The notes under the pieces were generated by a model, which saw only the letters and a list, made by a program, of their open reading frames with translations, was not told the DNA's origin and did no database searches. Of a DNA stretch of 64,000 nucleotides, positions 24,709 to 37,400 are shown piece by piece. Position 1 is the stretch's first letter. Each line of letters opens with the position of its first letter. Position numbers and translations under genes: made by a program. The DNA lies in assembly GCA_036898135.1 (NCBI GenBank), contig CM072526.1:5906724-5970723 (forward strand), in the 5' to 3' direction. This DNA comes from Oncomelania hupensis (lineage: Eukaryota > Mollusca > Gastropoda > Littorinimorpha > Pomatiopsidae).

Positions 24709-25268
24709 CGGGAGTTTCAGTATAAATAGTATCCCCACTTTCTGGAAATTTAGTGCTTTAAATTCCCACTGTCGCTGTCTTCCTCATTTGCTCTTTCCCA
24801 TTCCTGCTCTGTCCTATCACTCTGCTATACTATCTTCTTCTTCGCTAGATCAATGACCTACCTTTTTTCTTGAAAACTCTTCATGGACAAGACTCCTTGT
24901 TTGTGTATGAGGTCTGTTGGATCAGCTTGGGAGTGTTGGACGCTTTCTGCCGGGTGGTCACTAGGGCTTCCTATGATGTTATTATTTAGCAATATAGGCA
25001 TTTTATATGTATGTGTTTTGTTGATAATTTATAATGATGTTTGTATTCTATTTTGTTTTTGTAACCGGGGGTTCGAGTAGTTGGGGTAAAGCCTCAGCCG
25101 TCCCCTGCGTGGGATGTCTTTATTGTAAAGTGACTGGCCGGTGGAGGGCATTCAATTTTCCCACTAGGGTTGTTTCAGCAGATCTTTTATGCGGATCGGG
25201 GGTTGTCCGGTCCTGATTTGGCTCGGAAGAGTCCGCTGGACCTAAAGCAACAATCAATCAATCAATCA
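24709..25268 (+). mobile_element. AATC-tail repeat family, full-length-looking copy
   Basis: About 560 bp from gagtttcagtataaatagta (a TATAAATAG motif at the 5' end) to ctaaagcaacaatcaatcaa at the 3' end. The internal block gtcccctgcgtgggatgtct is conserved in most copies. There is no conserved protein; the 60-aa frame seen in two copies reflects nucleotide identity. A non-autonomous retroposon is favoured because of 5' truncation in other copies and the simple tail. No A or B box was recognised. Confidence 0.85.
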
Positions 25269-26583
25269 AAGATGCACTTGGCGATCTTTTTTTTTTTTAT
25301 CCTTCTTAGCATAGATTCTGACACTTCTTTGACAGTAAACCCCCTCAAAAGCTTTGTCATCACTGGCGCCATTATCTAGCAACTCTCTCCAAAAATCCCT
25401 GTCATCACTCATGAAAAAATAAAGATTTCCTTGCTAAAAAGAACAAACAAAACATGTGGTAGATTGATTGACTGTTAGGCACCTAAAAGGATATGAGGTA
25501 ATACTCTAAAAATAGCCCACAGCAAGCCACTATGTAGAGTGTGTAGCGCGGCGCGTTGACCAGCTGGTGGCGTTACCCGGAGTATTAGCGCTCTATGGTC
25601 GGTACGGTCTGACTGCCAATGGCACCATAAGAGTTAAACAACATGTTTCCTGCAGAAATATTCATAAAATGCACAAACATTACTGTTCCCTGAACCGCCA
25701 GAGTTAAAATGCTACCAAGGAATCGCACATGCCAGAAAAAAGATGATAATATTAATATCCCATTCCGCTGTTTATTTCATTTACTGAATCATTCTTGTAT
25801 AGCGCTTTTCCAGCTCAAAAGCTGCTCACGGCACTGACCCATACATGATGCAACTCAAGACGCTTGAAGCACCCAAGCAATCGATCAAGCCAGCAAGGTC
25901 GGAATTCAATCCATCAATAAATGAAGAATCTACCAACAAAATTAATCTGCCAACTGATCAGGTTTCAACTAAAACCAACTTTGAACAATCACAAAGTCTA
26001 CTTTATATTCCATAATGGAAAACCACCTCCATATTTAATAAATTATCTACACTACAGTGATCAACATTGTTACAGAACAGGAGAAAACCAATAATAATGA
26101 GATTAACAGTAGACACGCTACATCACTCACAATGTCAAACCTTACGGCAGTAACCAAACTTATTCCAACCAATCTCCGAAAGAGAGAAGTCTAGAAATGG
26201 AACAGATACGTTGTGAGGCTGGATTTGACAGATGTAAGAGATGTACCATGCCAGGGCTGGTTGTTGAGACCACAACCAAACTTTGCTATTTATCAAGATC
26301 GCATCTGCCATACTACATAGTCACTCATAAACAGCTGTCATCAACAATTACAAAAGTTCATTTTTATGTGTATGTATGAACATCTTCCAATCAGCGGAGT
26401 GTGGAATGGAACTCATTTCAAAACGTTTAGCATGGTTCCATCTTTCTCCTCAACAATGAATAAAATGCTTGAAAACAATCAGACTACAAAATAATCCAAC
26501 AACAAGTGTTACATTTGCTACACACCGGGCGGTACCGACACCCTAGAAACGCTACGTTCATCAACAATGTTGAGTGTGCAGTG
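25269..26583. other. No gene seen; repeat fragments
   Basis: Contains fragments shared elsewhere: ctcaaaagctgctcacggca (25817) resembles 59348, and caacaattacaaaagttcat (26343) resembles 13545-13570. Otherwise unassigned. Confidence 0.45.
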
Positions 26584-26805
26584 ATGTCGTTTTCGTCGGA
26601 AAATCTGCCATTCACCGATAAAATTCCAAAATGTCAGAAAGAGTCAAGTTCTGATCGGCCCGCTGTCCTAAGGTTTTACAGCTCAATCGGCCACCCTTTG
26701 TCCGTATTTTTGTTTGCTTGTCTCATGTCTGTTTCGTTGTTATTGCTTCTGGCCATATTAATTTCCTATCGGATAAATAAAGGTGTTATGAGTGAGTTAG
26801 AGTAA
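26584..26805 (+). CDS. Candidate 73-aa single-pass membrane micropeptide
   Basis: The ORF starts at ATG 26584 and ends at TAA 26803-26805. The first ~40 residues are polar (MSFSSENLPFTDK...). They are followed by a strong hydrophobic segment at about residues 39-61 (SVFLFACLMSVSLLLLLAIL) and a short basic-to-acidic tail ending MSELE. This topology is typical of small integral membrane proteins. A polyadenylation signal AATAAA lies 32 bp beyond the stop (26837-26842). GC content is higher than in neighbouring DNA. I do not recognise a family, and an open frame of this length can occur by chance, so this is a candidate only. Confidence 0.3.
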   Translation: MSFSSENLPFTDKIPKCQKESSSDRPAVLRFYSSIGHPLSVFLFACLMSVSLLLLLAILISYRINKGVMSELE

Positions 26806-26858
26806 CGTTCCTTGTTGCGAACGGCGTGCTTCCGGCAATAAAACCTTTCGTTTTCGAA

Positions 26859-26910
26859 ATGCCGCCGAAAAAGAAACCGAAACCTATCCGTGGCCTCTCG
26901 TTTGAATATG
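26859..26910 (+). CDS. Isolated ATG exon with a consensus splice donor
   Basis: ATG at 26859 opens MPPKKKPKPIRGLSFEY plus one base, followed by a perfect donor GTAAGT at 26911. The N-terminal lysine and proline cluster could serve as a nuclear localisation signal. It would be the first coding exon of a plus-strand gene beginning just downstream of the 73-aa ORF. No second exon in the right phase was found before GOSR2, which is on the opposite strand, so this is tentative. It is also possible that the exon and the 73-aa ORF belong to one transcript. Confidence 0.3.
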
Positions 26911-26911
26911 G

Positions 26912-27664
26912 TAAGTCAAAATGATGGCCGAAAAATTTTCAAAATGTCCTAAAGTTTGTTAACTGAATCGGCCAAATGGCCTATGCTGAAATTTTCGAGC
27001 AACATCACTGAGTGTGCCTACCAACTTCGATGGGAATGATTAGTACTTGGATGCATCCCCTGAAAGAAGACACAAAGAATGTGAATGGCTAGTGGCTCTG
27101 TGTAGAACCAGTAAAATTCAAGTACAGGTAGGTGGGGGTATAGAACACCAACCTCATTAAGCTGGCCCATGGAAAAGGAAGGTCCCAAAGCCTTCTCTCC
27201 CCAATATTCCAAAAAGTAACGGGAACATCTTTACCCTTTAACATTTGTTATTGCCACGTATATAGCTGGAAATGTGCAAGTGAGATGACAGTAGTACGTT
27301 TGGCCAGCGATATATGAGAAGAAAAACCACAACTCGTTTCAGAGTTTCTATCACTTCAGATTAACAGTAACACGGCTATTACCTCAAGCATACACTTATT
27401 AATTTTTTAATTGAGAATTGTGGAATGGAGTCAAAATTAACAGTAAAAACAAAATCAATATACAATTCCAAATTTCATGATCAATACCTCGCACATAAAT
27501 GAGCAATGCGAATACACACACAATATACAAGTACGCATAGAAACACACAAATATGTACATGTGAGTACAAGCACGCAAGTCTGGTTTGAAAGGCAAACTG
27601 CATCATGATCATGCTGTTGATTGGGAACCCAGTCCATGCACACATGGTAGGTCTAACAACTTTC
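26912..27664. other. No gene; SINE fragment inside
   Basis: AT-rich. At 27031-27240 there is a SINE fragment with gattagtacttggatgcatc (5S-like) and cctcattaagctggcccatg, related to those at 13746 and 58158. Confidence 0.55.
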
Positions 27665-27683
27665 CTTCCTTCACATTAAGACT

Positions 27684-27689
27684 TTTATT
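27684..27689 (-). terminator. Possible GOSR2 polyadenylation signal
   Basis: AATAAA on the minus strand, about 360 bp downstream of the GOSR2 stop codon. It is the most plausible signal seen in the 3' flank. Confidence 0.4.
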
Positions 27690-28049
27690 TTGTCACCAAA
27701 AAAAATCTAAATAACTCTTGTTGTACTTACTTTTCAACATAACTACAAGTTGAAAATGAAAGCAAACTGTCAAATTTCCTGGTGTAAAAATGGAATAGGA
27801 GGGAGGAGGGTGGGGAATCATCTTGTATCTTGTATACCTACATTTCCATTCTCTCTCTTTACCACTGGTCCTACATTGCCGCGCACACAATATATATATA
27901 TATCGACAGAAGCTGAAAACCAAAACCCAAATGGTGAACATGATTACTTTCGTTTGCTTTCTTCACCACTGGAGTTCTAAGGAAAAAAAAAAGTACGTTC
28001 AGCAGCGAAAATGTGTCGTAGAGGAATGTTCTACACCCCTAGGCCAACA

Positions 28050-28430
28050 TCACGTGAAGTACCGCCACATAAGCCACATGATCAGACACGTCACCATCAT
28101 CCCCACCACCAAGATGATCTTATCTTGCGCCGTGCGTCGCTCGATCAGTCGCATGACGGTGCCCGACAGGCCCAGCGTGTTGGCCATATCCAGCACTTTG
28201 CGGTGCACGCCTTTCAACGTGCTGCCCTGCCCGCGCAGGTTGGACAGGATGTTGGAGCCCGTCTCCAGTAGCTCGTCCACCCGCGAGTGAGCACTGCTGA
28301 CCTTGGAATGGTGCTGAAGGGCAGGGTCAATGTAGATGGATGTGGCATTGTCGCGGTGATCGTTGGTGGTGAAAGTGCGGCTCAGCAGCGCCTCTCGCTC
28401 CTGATCCTCTAGTGAACGCAGGTATCTGAA

Positions 28431-28464
<34 letters not shown>

Positions 28465-31400
28465 GTAATCAAAAAAATAATAATAATAATAACAATAATC
28501 ATAATAACAATAATAATAATGGTCACATATGCAGGTAAGGCACTCTCCTGATTGTTTTATGTTTGTGATAGTATTTTGCAAACAATGGCTGTGTATAAAT
28601 TTGTAGTCATCTGGGTGTCAGACAATGCGCCCAAAGATTGCAAGTGGGTGCCTCCAGCGGCTTGAGTTCAATCCTGTATGGGCCATGGGTACAACATACA
28701 ACATGACTTATTGTCCCCAATTTCACACAAAGAAGAAGAAGAAGAATGATGATGATGATGATGATGATCTCATAAAAGAGAGAAGCCATTCTGATAGGGA
28801 CCACATCCAAACTCTCAAAAGCCACCTCTGACTCTTGAACTCTCTGACTCATCTGTCTCTCTATCTTCTACTGTCAAAATTCTTGGAGTCACCCTAGACA
28901 AAACCCTCTCTAAGAAACAACACATCTCTTTTGTCTCTAGCACCTGCTACTTCAACTCCACCGCATTGCAACTATACACAAGTACCTCATCACAAACGAT
29001 ACAGCCAAACTTGTCACTTCTACCATTCTTTCTCATCTTGACTATTGTAACTCCCTTCTTGCTAGACTTCCCACTTCTTCTATCTATCATCTTCAACGCA
29101 TCCAAAAACAGCTCTGCCTGTCTTGTCCTTAAAATGAAAAAGAAAGACCACATCACCACCTCTGTTGCAACAACTCCACTGGCTACCCGTCTCACATAGG
29201 ATCAAATACAAGCTCAACGGTCACATGCAAATGCCTCAACAAGCTTGCTCCTACGTATCTCTCTGATTCCCTCTCACTCTGTCAACCTTCCCGACCACTC
29301 CGCTTCTCAAATGACAACCTCAAACTCAACATACCTCATACAAAGCTTATAACTTAAGGGCCAACGCTCCTTTTCTTTTCAAGCCTCCACCAACTGGAAC
29401 TCCCTACCTCTCCCCTTCTGTCAACAACAGTCTTTAAAAGTATTTAAATCTGGCCTCAAGATTTTTCTTTTCCCTAAATAATCCTCAGACTTCAGTGCCT
29501 CTCCACACCACCTTCCCCCTCCCCCCAACCCACATCACTCGCAAGCCTAAATCAGAGCAGTTGTAAATGGCCATGTACTAATCATTATTTGAAATGTTCT
29601 CATGCTTATTTTTTAGTGCCGTGTCTGTTTGTATTGGTACCTTGTGATCTTATGTAATTTATGTGCAAGTGTGTATCAGTGTGCTTGAATTGTTAATGTG
29701 AAAGAATGTGTATGTGTGTGCCTTGAGTTGATATGCGCTCATTATAATTTCTCATAGTATTATTATTATTCAGTCAAAAGAACACAAGTTACAGCATTTT
29801 ATGCAGACAAAAAGAAAATATATCATGAAACTAACTGCATCGATTTGACATACTTGCGTGATAAATTCCCTCACAATAACAACTTTACATAGATCTGCCT
29901 CACAACAACAATCAAAACTTGTCACAATAACAACTTCACATAGATCTGCCTCACAACAACAATCAAAACTTGTCACAATAACTACTTCACATAGATCTGC
30001 CTCAAAACAACAATCAAAACTTGTCACAATAACAACTTCACATAGATCTGCCTCACAACAATCAAAACTTGTCCCAATAACAACTTCACATAGATCTGCC
30101 TCACAACAATCAAAACTTGTCCCAATAACAACTTCACATAGATTTGCCTCACAACAACAATCAAAACTTGTCCCAATAACAACTTCACATAGATCTGCCT
30201 AACAACAACAATCAAAACTTGTCCCAATAACAACTTCACATAGATCTGCCTCACAACAACAATCAAAACTTGTCCCAATAACAACTTCACATAGATCTGC
30301 CTCACAACAATCAAAACTTGTCCCAATAACTACTTCACATAGATCTGCCTCACAACAATCAAAACTTGTCCCAATAACAACTTCACATAGATCTGCCTAA
30401 CAACAACAATCAAAACTTGTCCCAATAACAACTTCACATAGATCTGCCTCACAACAATCAAAACTTGTCACAATAACAACTTCACATAGATCTGCCTAAC
30501 AACAACAATCAAAACTTGTCCCAATAACTACTTCACATAGATCTGCCTCACAACAATCAAAACTTATCCCAATAACAACTTCACATAGATCTGCCTCACA
30601 ACAACAATCAAAACTTGTCACAATAACAACTTCACATAGATCTGCCTCATAACAACAATCAAAACTTGTCACAATAACAACTTCACATAGATCTGCCTCA
30701 CAACAACAATCAAAACTTGTCCCAATAACTACTTCACATAGATCTGCCTCATAACAACAATCAAAACTTGTCCCAATAACAACTCCACATAGATCTGCCT
30801 CATAACAACAATCAAAACTTGTCCCAATAACAACTTCACATAGATCTGCCTAACAACAACAATCAAAACTTGTCACAATAACAACTTCACATAGATCTGC
30901 CTCACAACAATCAAAACTTGTCCCAATAACTACTTCACATAGATCTGCCTAACAACAACAATCAAAACTTGTCCCAATAACAACTTCACATAGATCTGCC
31001 TCACAACAATCAAAACTTGTCACAATAACAACTTCACATAGATCTGCCTCACAACAATCAAAACTTGTCCCAATAACTACTTCACATAGATCTGCCTAAC
31101 AACAACAATCAAAACTTGTCCCAATAACAACTTCACATAGATCTGCCTAACAACAATCAAAACTTGTCACAATAACAACTTCACATAGATCTGCCTGACA
31201 ACAATCAAAACTTGTCCCAATAACAACTTCACATAGATCTGCCTCACAACAATCAAAACTTGTCCCAATAACTACTTCACATAGATCTGCCTAACAACAA
31301 TCAAAACTTGTCCCAATAACTACTTCACATAGATCTGCCTAACAACAATCAAAACTTGTCCCAATAACAACTCCACATAGATCTGCCTCACAACAACAAT

Positions 31401-34400
31401 CAAAACTTGTCCCAATAACAACTTCACATAGATCTGCCTCACAACAATCAAAACTTGTCACAATAACAACTTCACATAGATCTGCCTAACAACAACAATC
31501 AAAACTTGTCCCAATAACAACTTCACATAGATCTGCCTAACAACAATCAAAACTTGTCCCAATAACTACTTCACATAGATCTGCCTAACAACAATCAAAA
31601 CTTGTCCCAATAACAACTCCACATAGATCTGCCTCATAACAACAATCAAAACTTGTCCCAATAACAACTTCACATAGATCTGCCTCACAACAACAATCAA
31701 AACTTGTCCCAATAACAACTTCACATAGATCTGCCTCACAACAACAATCAAAACTTGTCCCAATAACAACTTCACATAGATCTGCCTCATAACAACAATC
31801 AAAACTTGTCCCAATAACAACTTCACATAGATCTGCCTCATAACAACAATCAAAACTTGTCCCAATAACAACTTCACATAGATCTGCCTAACAACAACAA
31901 TCAAAACTTGTCCCAATAACAACTTCACATAGATCTGCCTCATAACAACAATCAAAACTTGTCCCAATAACTACTTCACATAGATCTGCCTCACAACAAT
32001 CAAAACTTGTCCCAATAACTACTTCACATAGATCTGCCTCACAACAATCAAAACTTGTCCCAATAACTACTTCACATAGATCTGCCTAACAACAACAATA
32101 AAAACTTGTCCCAATAACTACTTCACATAGATCTGCCTCACAACAATCAAAACTTGTCCCAATAACAACTTCACATAGATCTGCCTCACAACAACAATCA
32201 AAACTTGTCCCAATAACTACTTCACATAGATCTGCCTCACAACAATCAAAACTTGTCACAATAACAACTTCACATAGATCTGCCTCACAACAATCAAAAC
32301 TTGTCACAATAACAACTTCACATAGATCTGCCTCACAACAATCAAAACTTGTCACAATAACAACTTCACATAGATCTGCCTCACAACAATCAAAACTTGT
32401 CCCAATAACAACTTCACATAGATCTGCCTCACAACAATCAAAACTTGTCACAATAACAACTTCACATAGATCTGCCTAACAACAACAATCAAAACTTGTC
32501 CCAATAACAACTTCACATAGATCTGCCTCATAACAACAATCAAAACTTGTCACAATAACAACTTCACATAGATCTGCCTCACAACAACAATCAAAACTTG
32601 TCACAATAACAACTTCACATAGATCTGCCTAACAACAATCAAAACTTGTCACAATAACAACTTCACATAGATCTGCCTCATAACAACAATCAAAACTTGT
32701 CACAATAACAACTTCACATAGATCTGCCTCATAACAACAATCAAAACTTGTCACAATAACAACTTCACATAGATCTGCCTAACAACAATCAAAACTTGTC
32801 ACAATAACAACTTCACATAGATCTGCCTCATAACAACAATCAAAACTTGTCACAATAACAACTTCACATAGATCTGCCTCACAACAATCAAAACTTGTCA
32901 CAATAACAACTTCACATAGATCTGCCTCATAACAACAATCAAAACTTGTCACAATAACAACTTCACATAGATCTGCCTAACAACAATCAAAACTTGTCAC
33001 AATAACAACTTCACATAGATCTGCCTCACAACAACAATCAAAACTTGTCCCAATAACAACTTCACATAGATCTGCCTCACAACAATCAAAACTTGTCCCA
33101 ATAACAACTTCACATAGATCTGCCTCACAACAATCAAAACTTGTCCCAATAACAACTTCACATAGATCTGCCTCACAACAATCAAAACTTGTCACAATAA
33201 CAACTTCACATAGATCTGCCTCACAACAATCAAAACTTGTCCCAATAACAACTTCACATAGATCTGCCTCACAACAATCAAAACTTGTCACAATAACAAC
33301 TTCACATAGATCTGCCTAACAACAACAATCAAAACTTGTCCCAATAACAACTTCACATAGATCTGCCTCATAACAACAATCAAAACTTGTCACAATAACA
33401 ACTTCACATAGATCTGCCTCACAACAACAATCAAAACTTGTCCCAATAACAACTTCACATAGATCTGCCTCACAACAACAATCAAAACTTGTCCCAATAA
33501 CAACTTCACATAGATCTGCCTCACAACAACAATCAAAACTTGTCCCAATAACTACTTCACATAGATCTGCCTCACAACAATCAAAACTTGTCCCAATAAC
33601 AACTTCACATAGATCTGCCTAACAACAACAATCAAAACTTGTCCCAATAACAACTTCACATAGATCTGCCTCATAACAACAATCAAAACTTGTCACAATA
33701 ACAACTTCACATAGATCTGCCTCACAACAATCAAAACTTGTCCCAATAACTACTTCACATAGATCTGCCTCACAACAATCAAAACTTGTCCCAATAACAA
33801 CTTCACATAGATCTGCCTCATAACAACAATCAAAACTTGTCCCAATAACAACTTCACATAGATCTGCCTCACAACAATCAAAACTTGTCCCAATAACAAC
33901 TTCACATAGATCTGCCTCATAACAACAATCAAAACTTGTCCCAATAACTACTTCACATAGATCTGCCTCACAACAACAATCAAAACTTGTCCCAATAACT
34001 ACTTCACATATATCTGCCTCACAACAATCAAAACTTGTCCCAATAACTACTTCACATAGATCTGCCTCACAACAATCAAAACTTGTCCCAATAACAACTT
34101 CACATAGATCTGCCTCACAACAACAATCAAAACTTGTCACAATAACAACTTCACATAGATCTGCCTAACAACAACAATCAAAACTTGTCCCAATAACTAC
34201 TTCACATAGATCTGCCTCATAACAACAATCAAAACTTGTCCCAATAACTACTTCACATAGATCTGCCTCACAACAATCAAAACTTGTCCCAATAACAACT
34301 TCACATAGATCTGCCTCATAACAACAATCAAAACTTGTCCCAATAACTACTTCACATAGATCTGCCTCATAACAACAATCAAAACTTGTCCCAATAACAA

Positions 34401-37400
34401 CTTCACATAGATCTGCCTAACAACAACAATTAAAACTTGTCCCAATAACAACTTCACATAGATCTGCCTCACAACAATCAAAACTTGTCCCAATAACTAC
34501 TTCACATAGATCTGCCTCACAACAATCAAAACTTGTCCCAATAACAACTTCACATAGATCTGCCTCATAACAACAATCAAAACTTGTCCCAATAACAACT
34601 TCACATAGATCTGCCTCACAACAATCAAAACTTGTCCCAATAACAACTTCACATAGATCTGCCTCATAACAACAATCAAAACTTGTCCCAATAACTACTT
34701 CACATAGATCTGCCTCACAACAACAATCAAAACTTGTCCCAATAACTACTTCACATAGATCTGCCTCACAACAATCAAAACTTGTCCCAATAACTACTTC
34801 ACATAGATCTGCCTCACAACAATCAAAACTTGTCCCAATAACAACTTCACATAGATCTGCCTCACAACAACAATCAAAACTTGTCACAATAACAACTTCA
34901 CATAGATCTGCCTAACAACAATCAAAACTTGTCCCAATAACAACTTCACATAGATCTGCCTAACAACAACAATCAAAACTTGTCACAATAACAACTTCAC
35001 ATAGATCTACCTCACAACAACAATCAAAACTTGTCACAATAACAACTTCACATAGATCTACCTCACAACAACAATCAAAACTTGTCACAATAACAACTTC
35101 ACATAGATCTGCCTAATAACAACAATCAAAACTTGTCACAATAACAACTTCACATAGATCTACCTCACAACAACAATCAAAACTTGTCACAATAACAACT
35201 TCACATAGATCTGCCTAACAACAACAATCAAAACGTGTCACAATAACAACTTCACATAGATCTGCCTCATAACAACAATCAAAACTTGTCACAATAACAA
35301 CTTCACATAGATCTGCCTCATAACAACAATCAAAACTTGTCCCAATAACAACTTCACATAGATCTGCCTCATAACAACAATCAAAACTTGTCCCAATAAC
35401 TACTTCACATAGATCTGCCTAACAACAACAATCAAAACTTGTCCCAATAACTACTTCACATAGATCTGCCTCACAACAATCAAAACTTGTCCCAATAACT
35501 ACTTCACATAGATCTGCCTCACAACAATCAAAACTTGTCCCAATAACTACTTCACATAGATCTGCCTAACAACAACAATCAAAACTTGTCACAATAACAA
35601 CTTCACATAGATCTGCCTCACAACAATCAAAACTTGTCCCAATAACTACTTCACATAGATCTGCCTCACAACAATCAAAACTTGTCCCAATAACAACTTC
35701 ACATAGATCTGCCTAACAACAATCAAAACTTGTCCCAATAACTACTTCACATAGATCTGCCTAACAACAACAATCAAAACTTGTCCCAATAACAACTTCA
35801 CATAGATCTGCCTCACAACAATCAAAACTTGTCCCAATAACTACTTCACATAGATCTGCCTCACAACAATCAAAACTTGTCCCAATAACTACTTCACATA
35901 GATCTGCCTCACAACAATCAAAACTTGTCCCAATAACTACTTCACATAGATCTGCCTAACAACAACAATCAAAACTTGTCCCAATAACTACTTCACATAG
36001 ATCTGCCTCACAACAATCAAAACTTGTCCCAATAACTACTTCACATAGATCTGCCTCACAACAATCAAAACTTGTCCCAATAACTACTTCACATAGATCT
36101 GCCTAACAACAACAATCAAAACTTGTCCCAATAACTACTTCACATAGATCTGCCTCACAACAATCAAAACTTGTCACAATAACAACTTCACATAGATCTA
36201 CCTCACAACAACAATCAAAACTTGTCCCAATAACAACTTCACATAGATCTGCCTCACAACAACAATCAAAACTTGTCACAATAACAACTTCACATAGATC
36301 TGCCTCACAACAACAATCAAAACTTGTCCCAATAACAACTTCACATAGATCTGCCTCACAACAATCAAAACTTGTCCCAATAACAACTCCACATAGATCT
36401 GCCTCATAACAACAATCAAAACTTGTCACAATAACAACTTCACATAGATCTGCCTCACAACAACAATCAAAACTTGTCCCAATAACAACTCCACATAGAT
36501 CTGCCTCATAACAACAATCAAAACTTGTCACAATAACAACTTCACATAGATCTGCCTCATAACAACAATTAAAACTTGTCACAATAACAACTTCACATAG
36601 ATCTGCCTCATAACAACAATCAAAACTTGTCCCAGTAACAACTTCACATAGATCTACCTCACAACAACAATCAAAACTTGTCCCAATAACAACTTCACAT
36701 AGATCTGCCTCACAACAACAATTAAAACTTGTCCCTTTTGTGATCATGGCCATCCAGCTCTCCCAACATTTAGGCCACACCAAAAAAAAGTCTGTTTACG
36801 GTATCCCAACCGACCCTAATTTTTGGACTCGACCCTAAACTTTTTTGGCAAAAAAATATGAAAAAAGATACCCCCCCCCCCCCCCCCCAAAAAAAAAAAA
36901 ATCGCACTTAAGGTGAAAAAAGGTTTAGGAGAAAAAAACAAAGCATACCCAGGGTTTGCCAATTTTTTTCCACAAGAGCTTGCCCAGGGTAAGCAACATG
37001 TCATTTTTAACTTTCCCGCTAAAAAAAATTACATTCCTCCTCAAAAATGAAGGTTGAACAATTGGCCAATCAAATCCGCTGTAATATATTGGATTAGAGT
37101 GTGACGTCAAAATTCAAAGTAAAGTTGATTCAGTGCCGATATCAAGTTGCATTGTTTTACGTTTACAGCTTTTAACTTACTCCCGGGCAAGTGACTTTCA
37201 AGATTTGTCTTTCGTGGCAACTTTTTTATTTGCCCCGGGATCCGGAAAATGGAATTTAGCAGTCCTTGCTACCTACTGACCTTTTTTTTTTTTTCTCTCC
37301 TATGTTACCGTTAATACTAGACTTTTTTGTGTGTGGCCTTATCACAGTCCAATGAGGGTTGCTGAAGACAGAGAAAGATGGAGTATGCTGGTTAAACGAT

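Noticed and set aside
29866..36735. CRISPR-like regular repeats
   Set aside because: The repeats are contiguous with no unique spacers, the context is eukaryotic, and there are no cas genes.
29858..36783. Long open frames of 100-226 codons in the 48/51-bp array
   Set aside because: They are translations of a tandem repeat whose unit is a multiple of three. Several variants carry stops, there is no proper start context, and the region is intronic in GOSR2.
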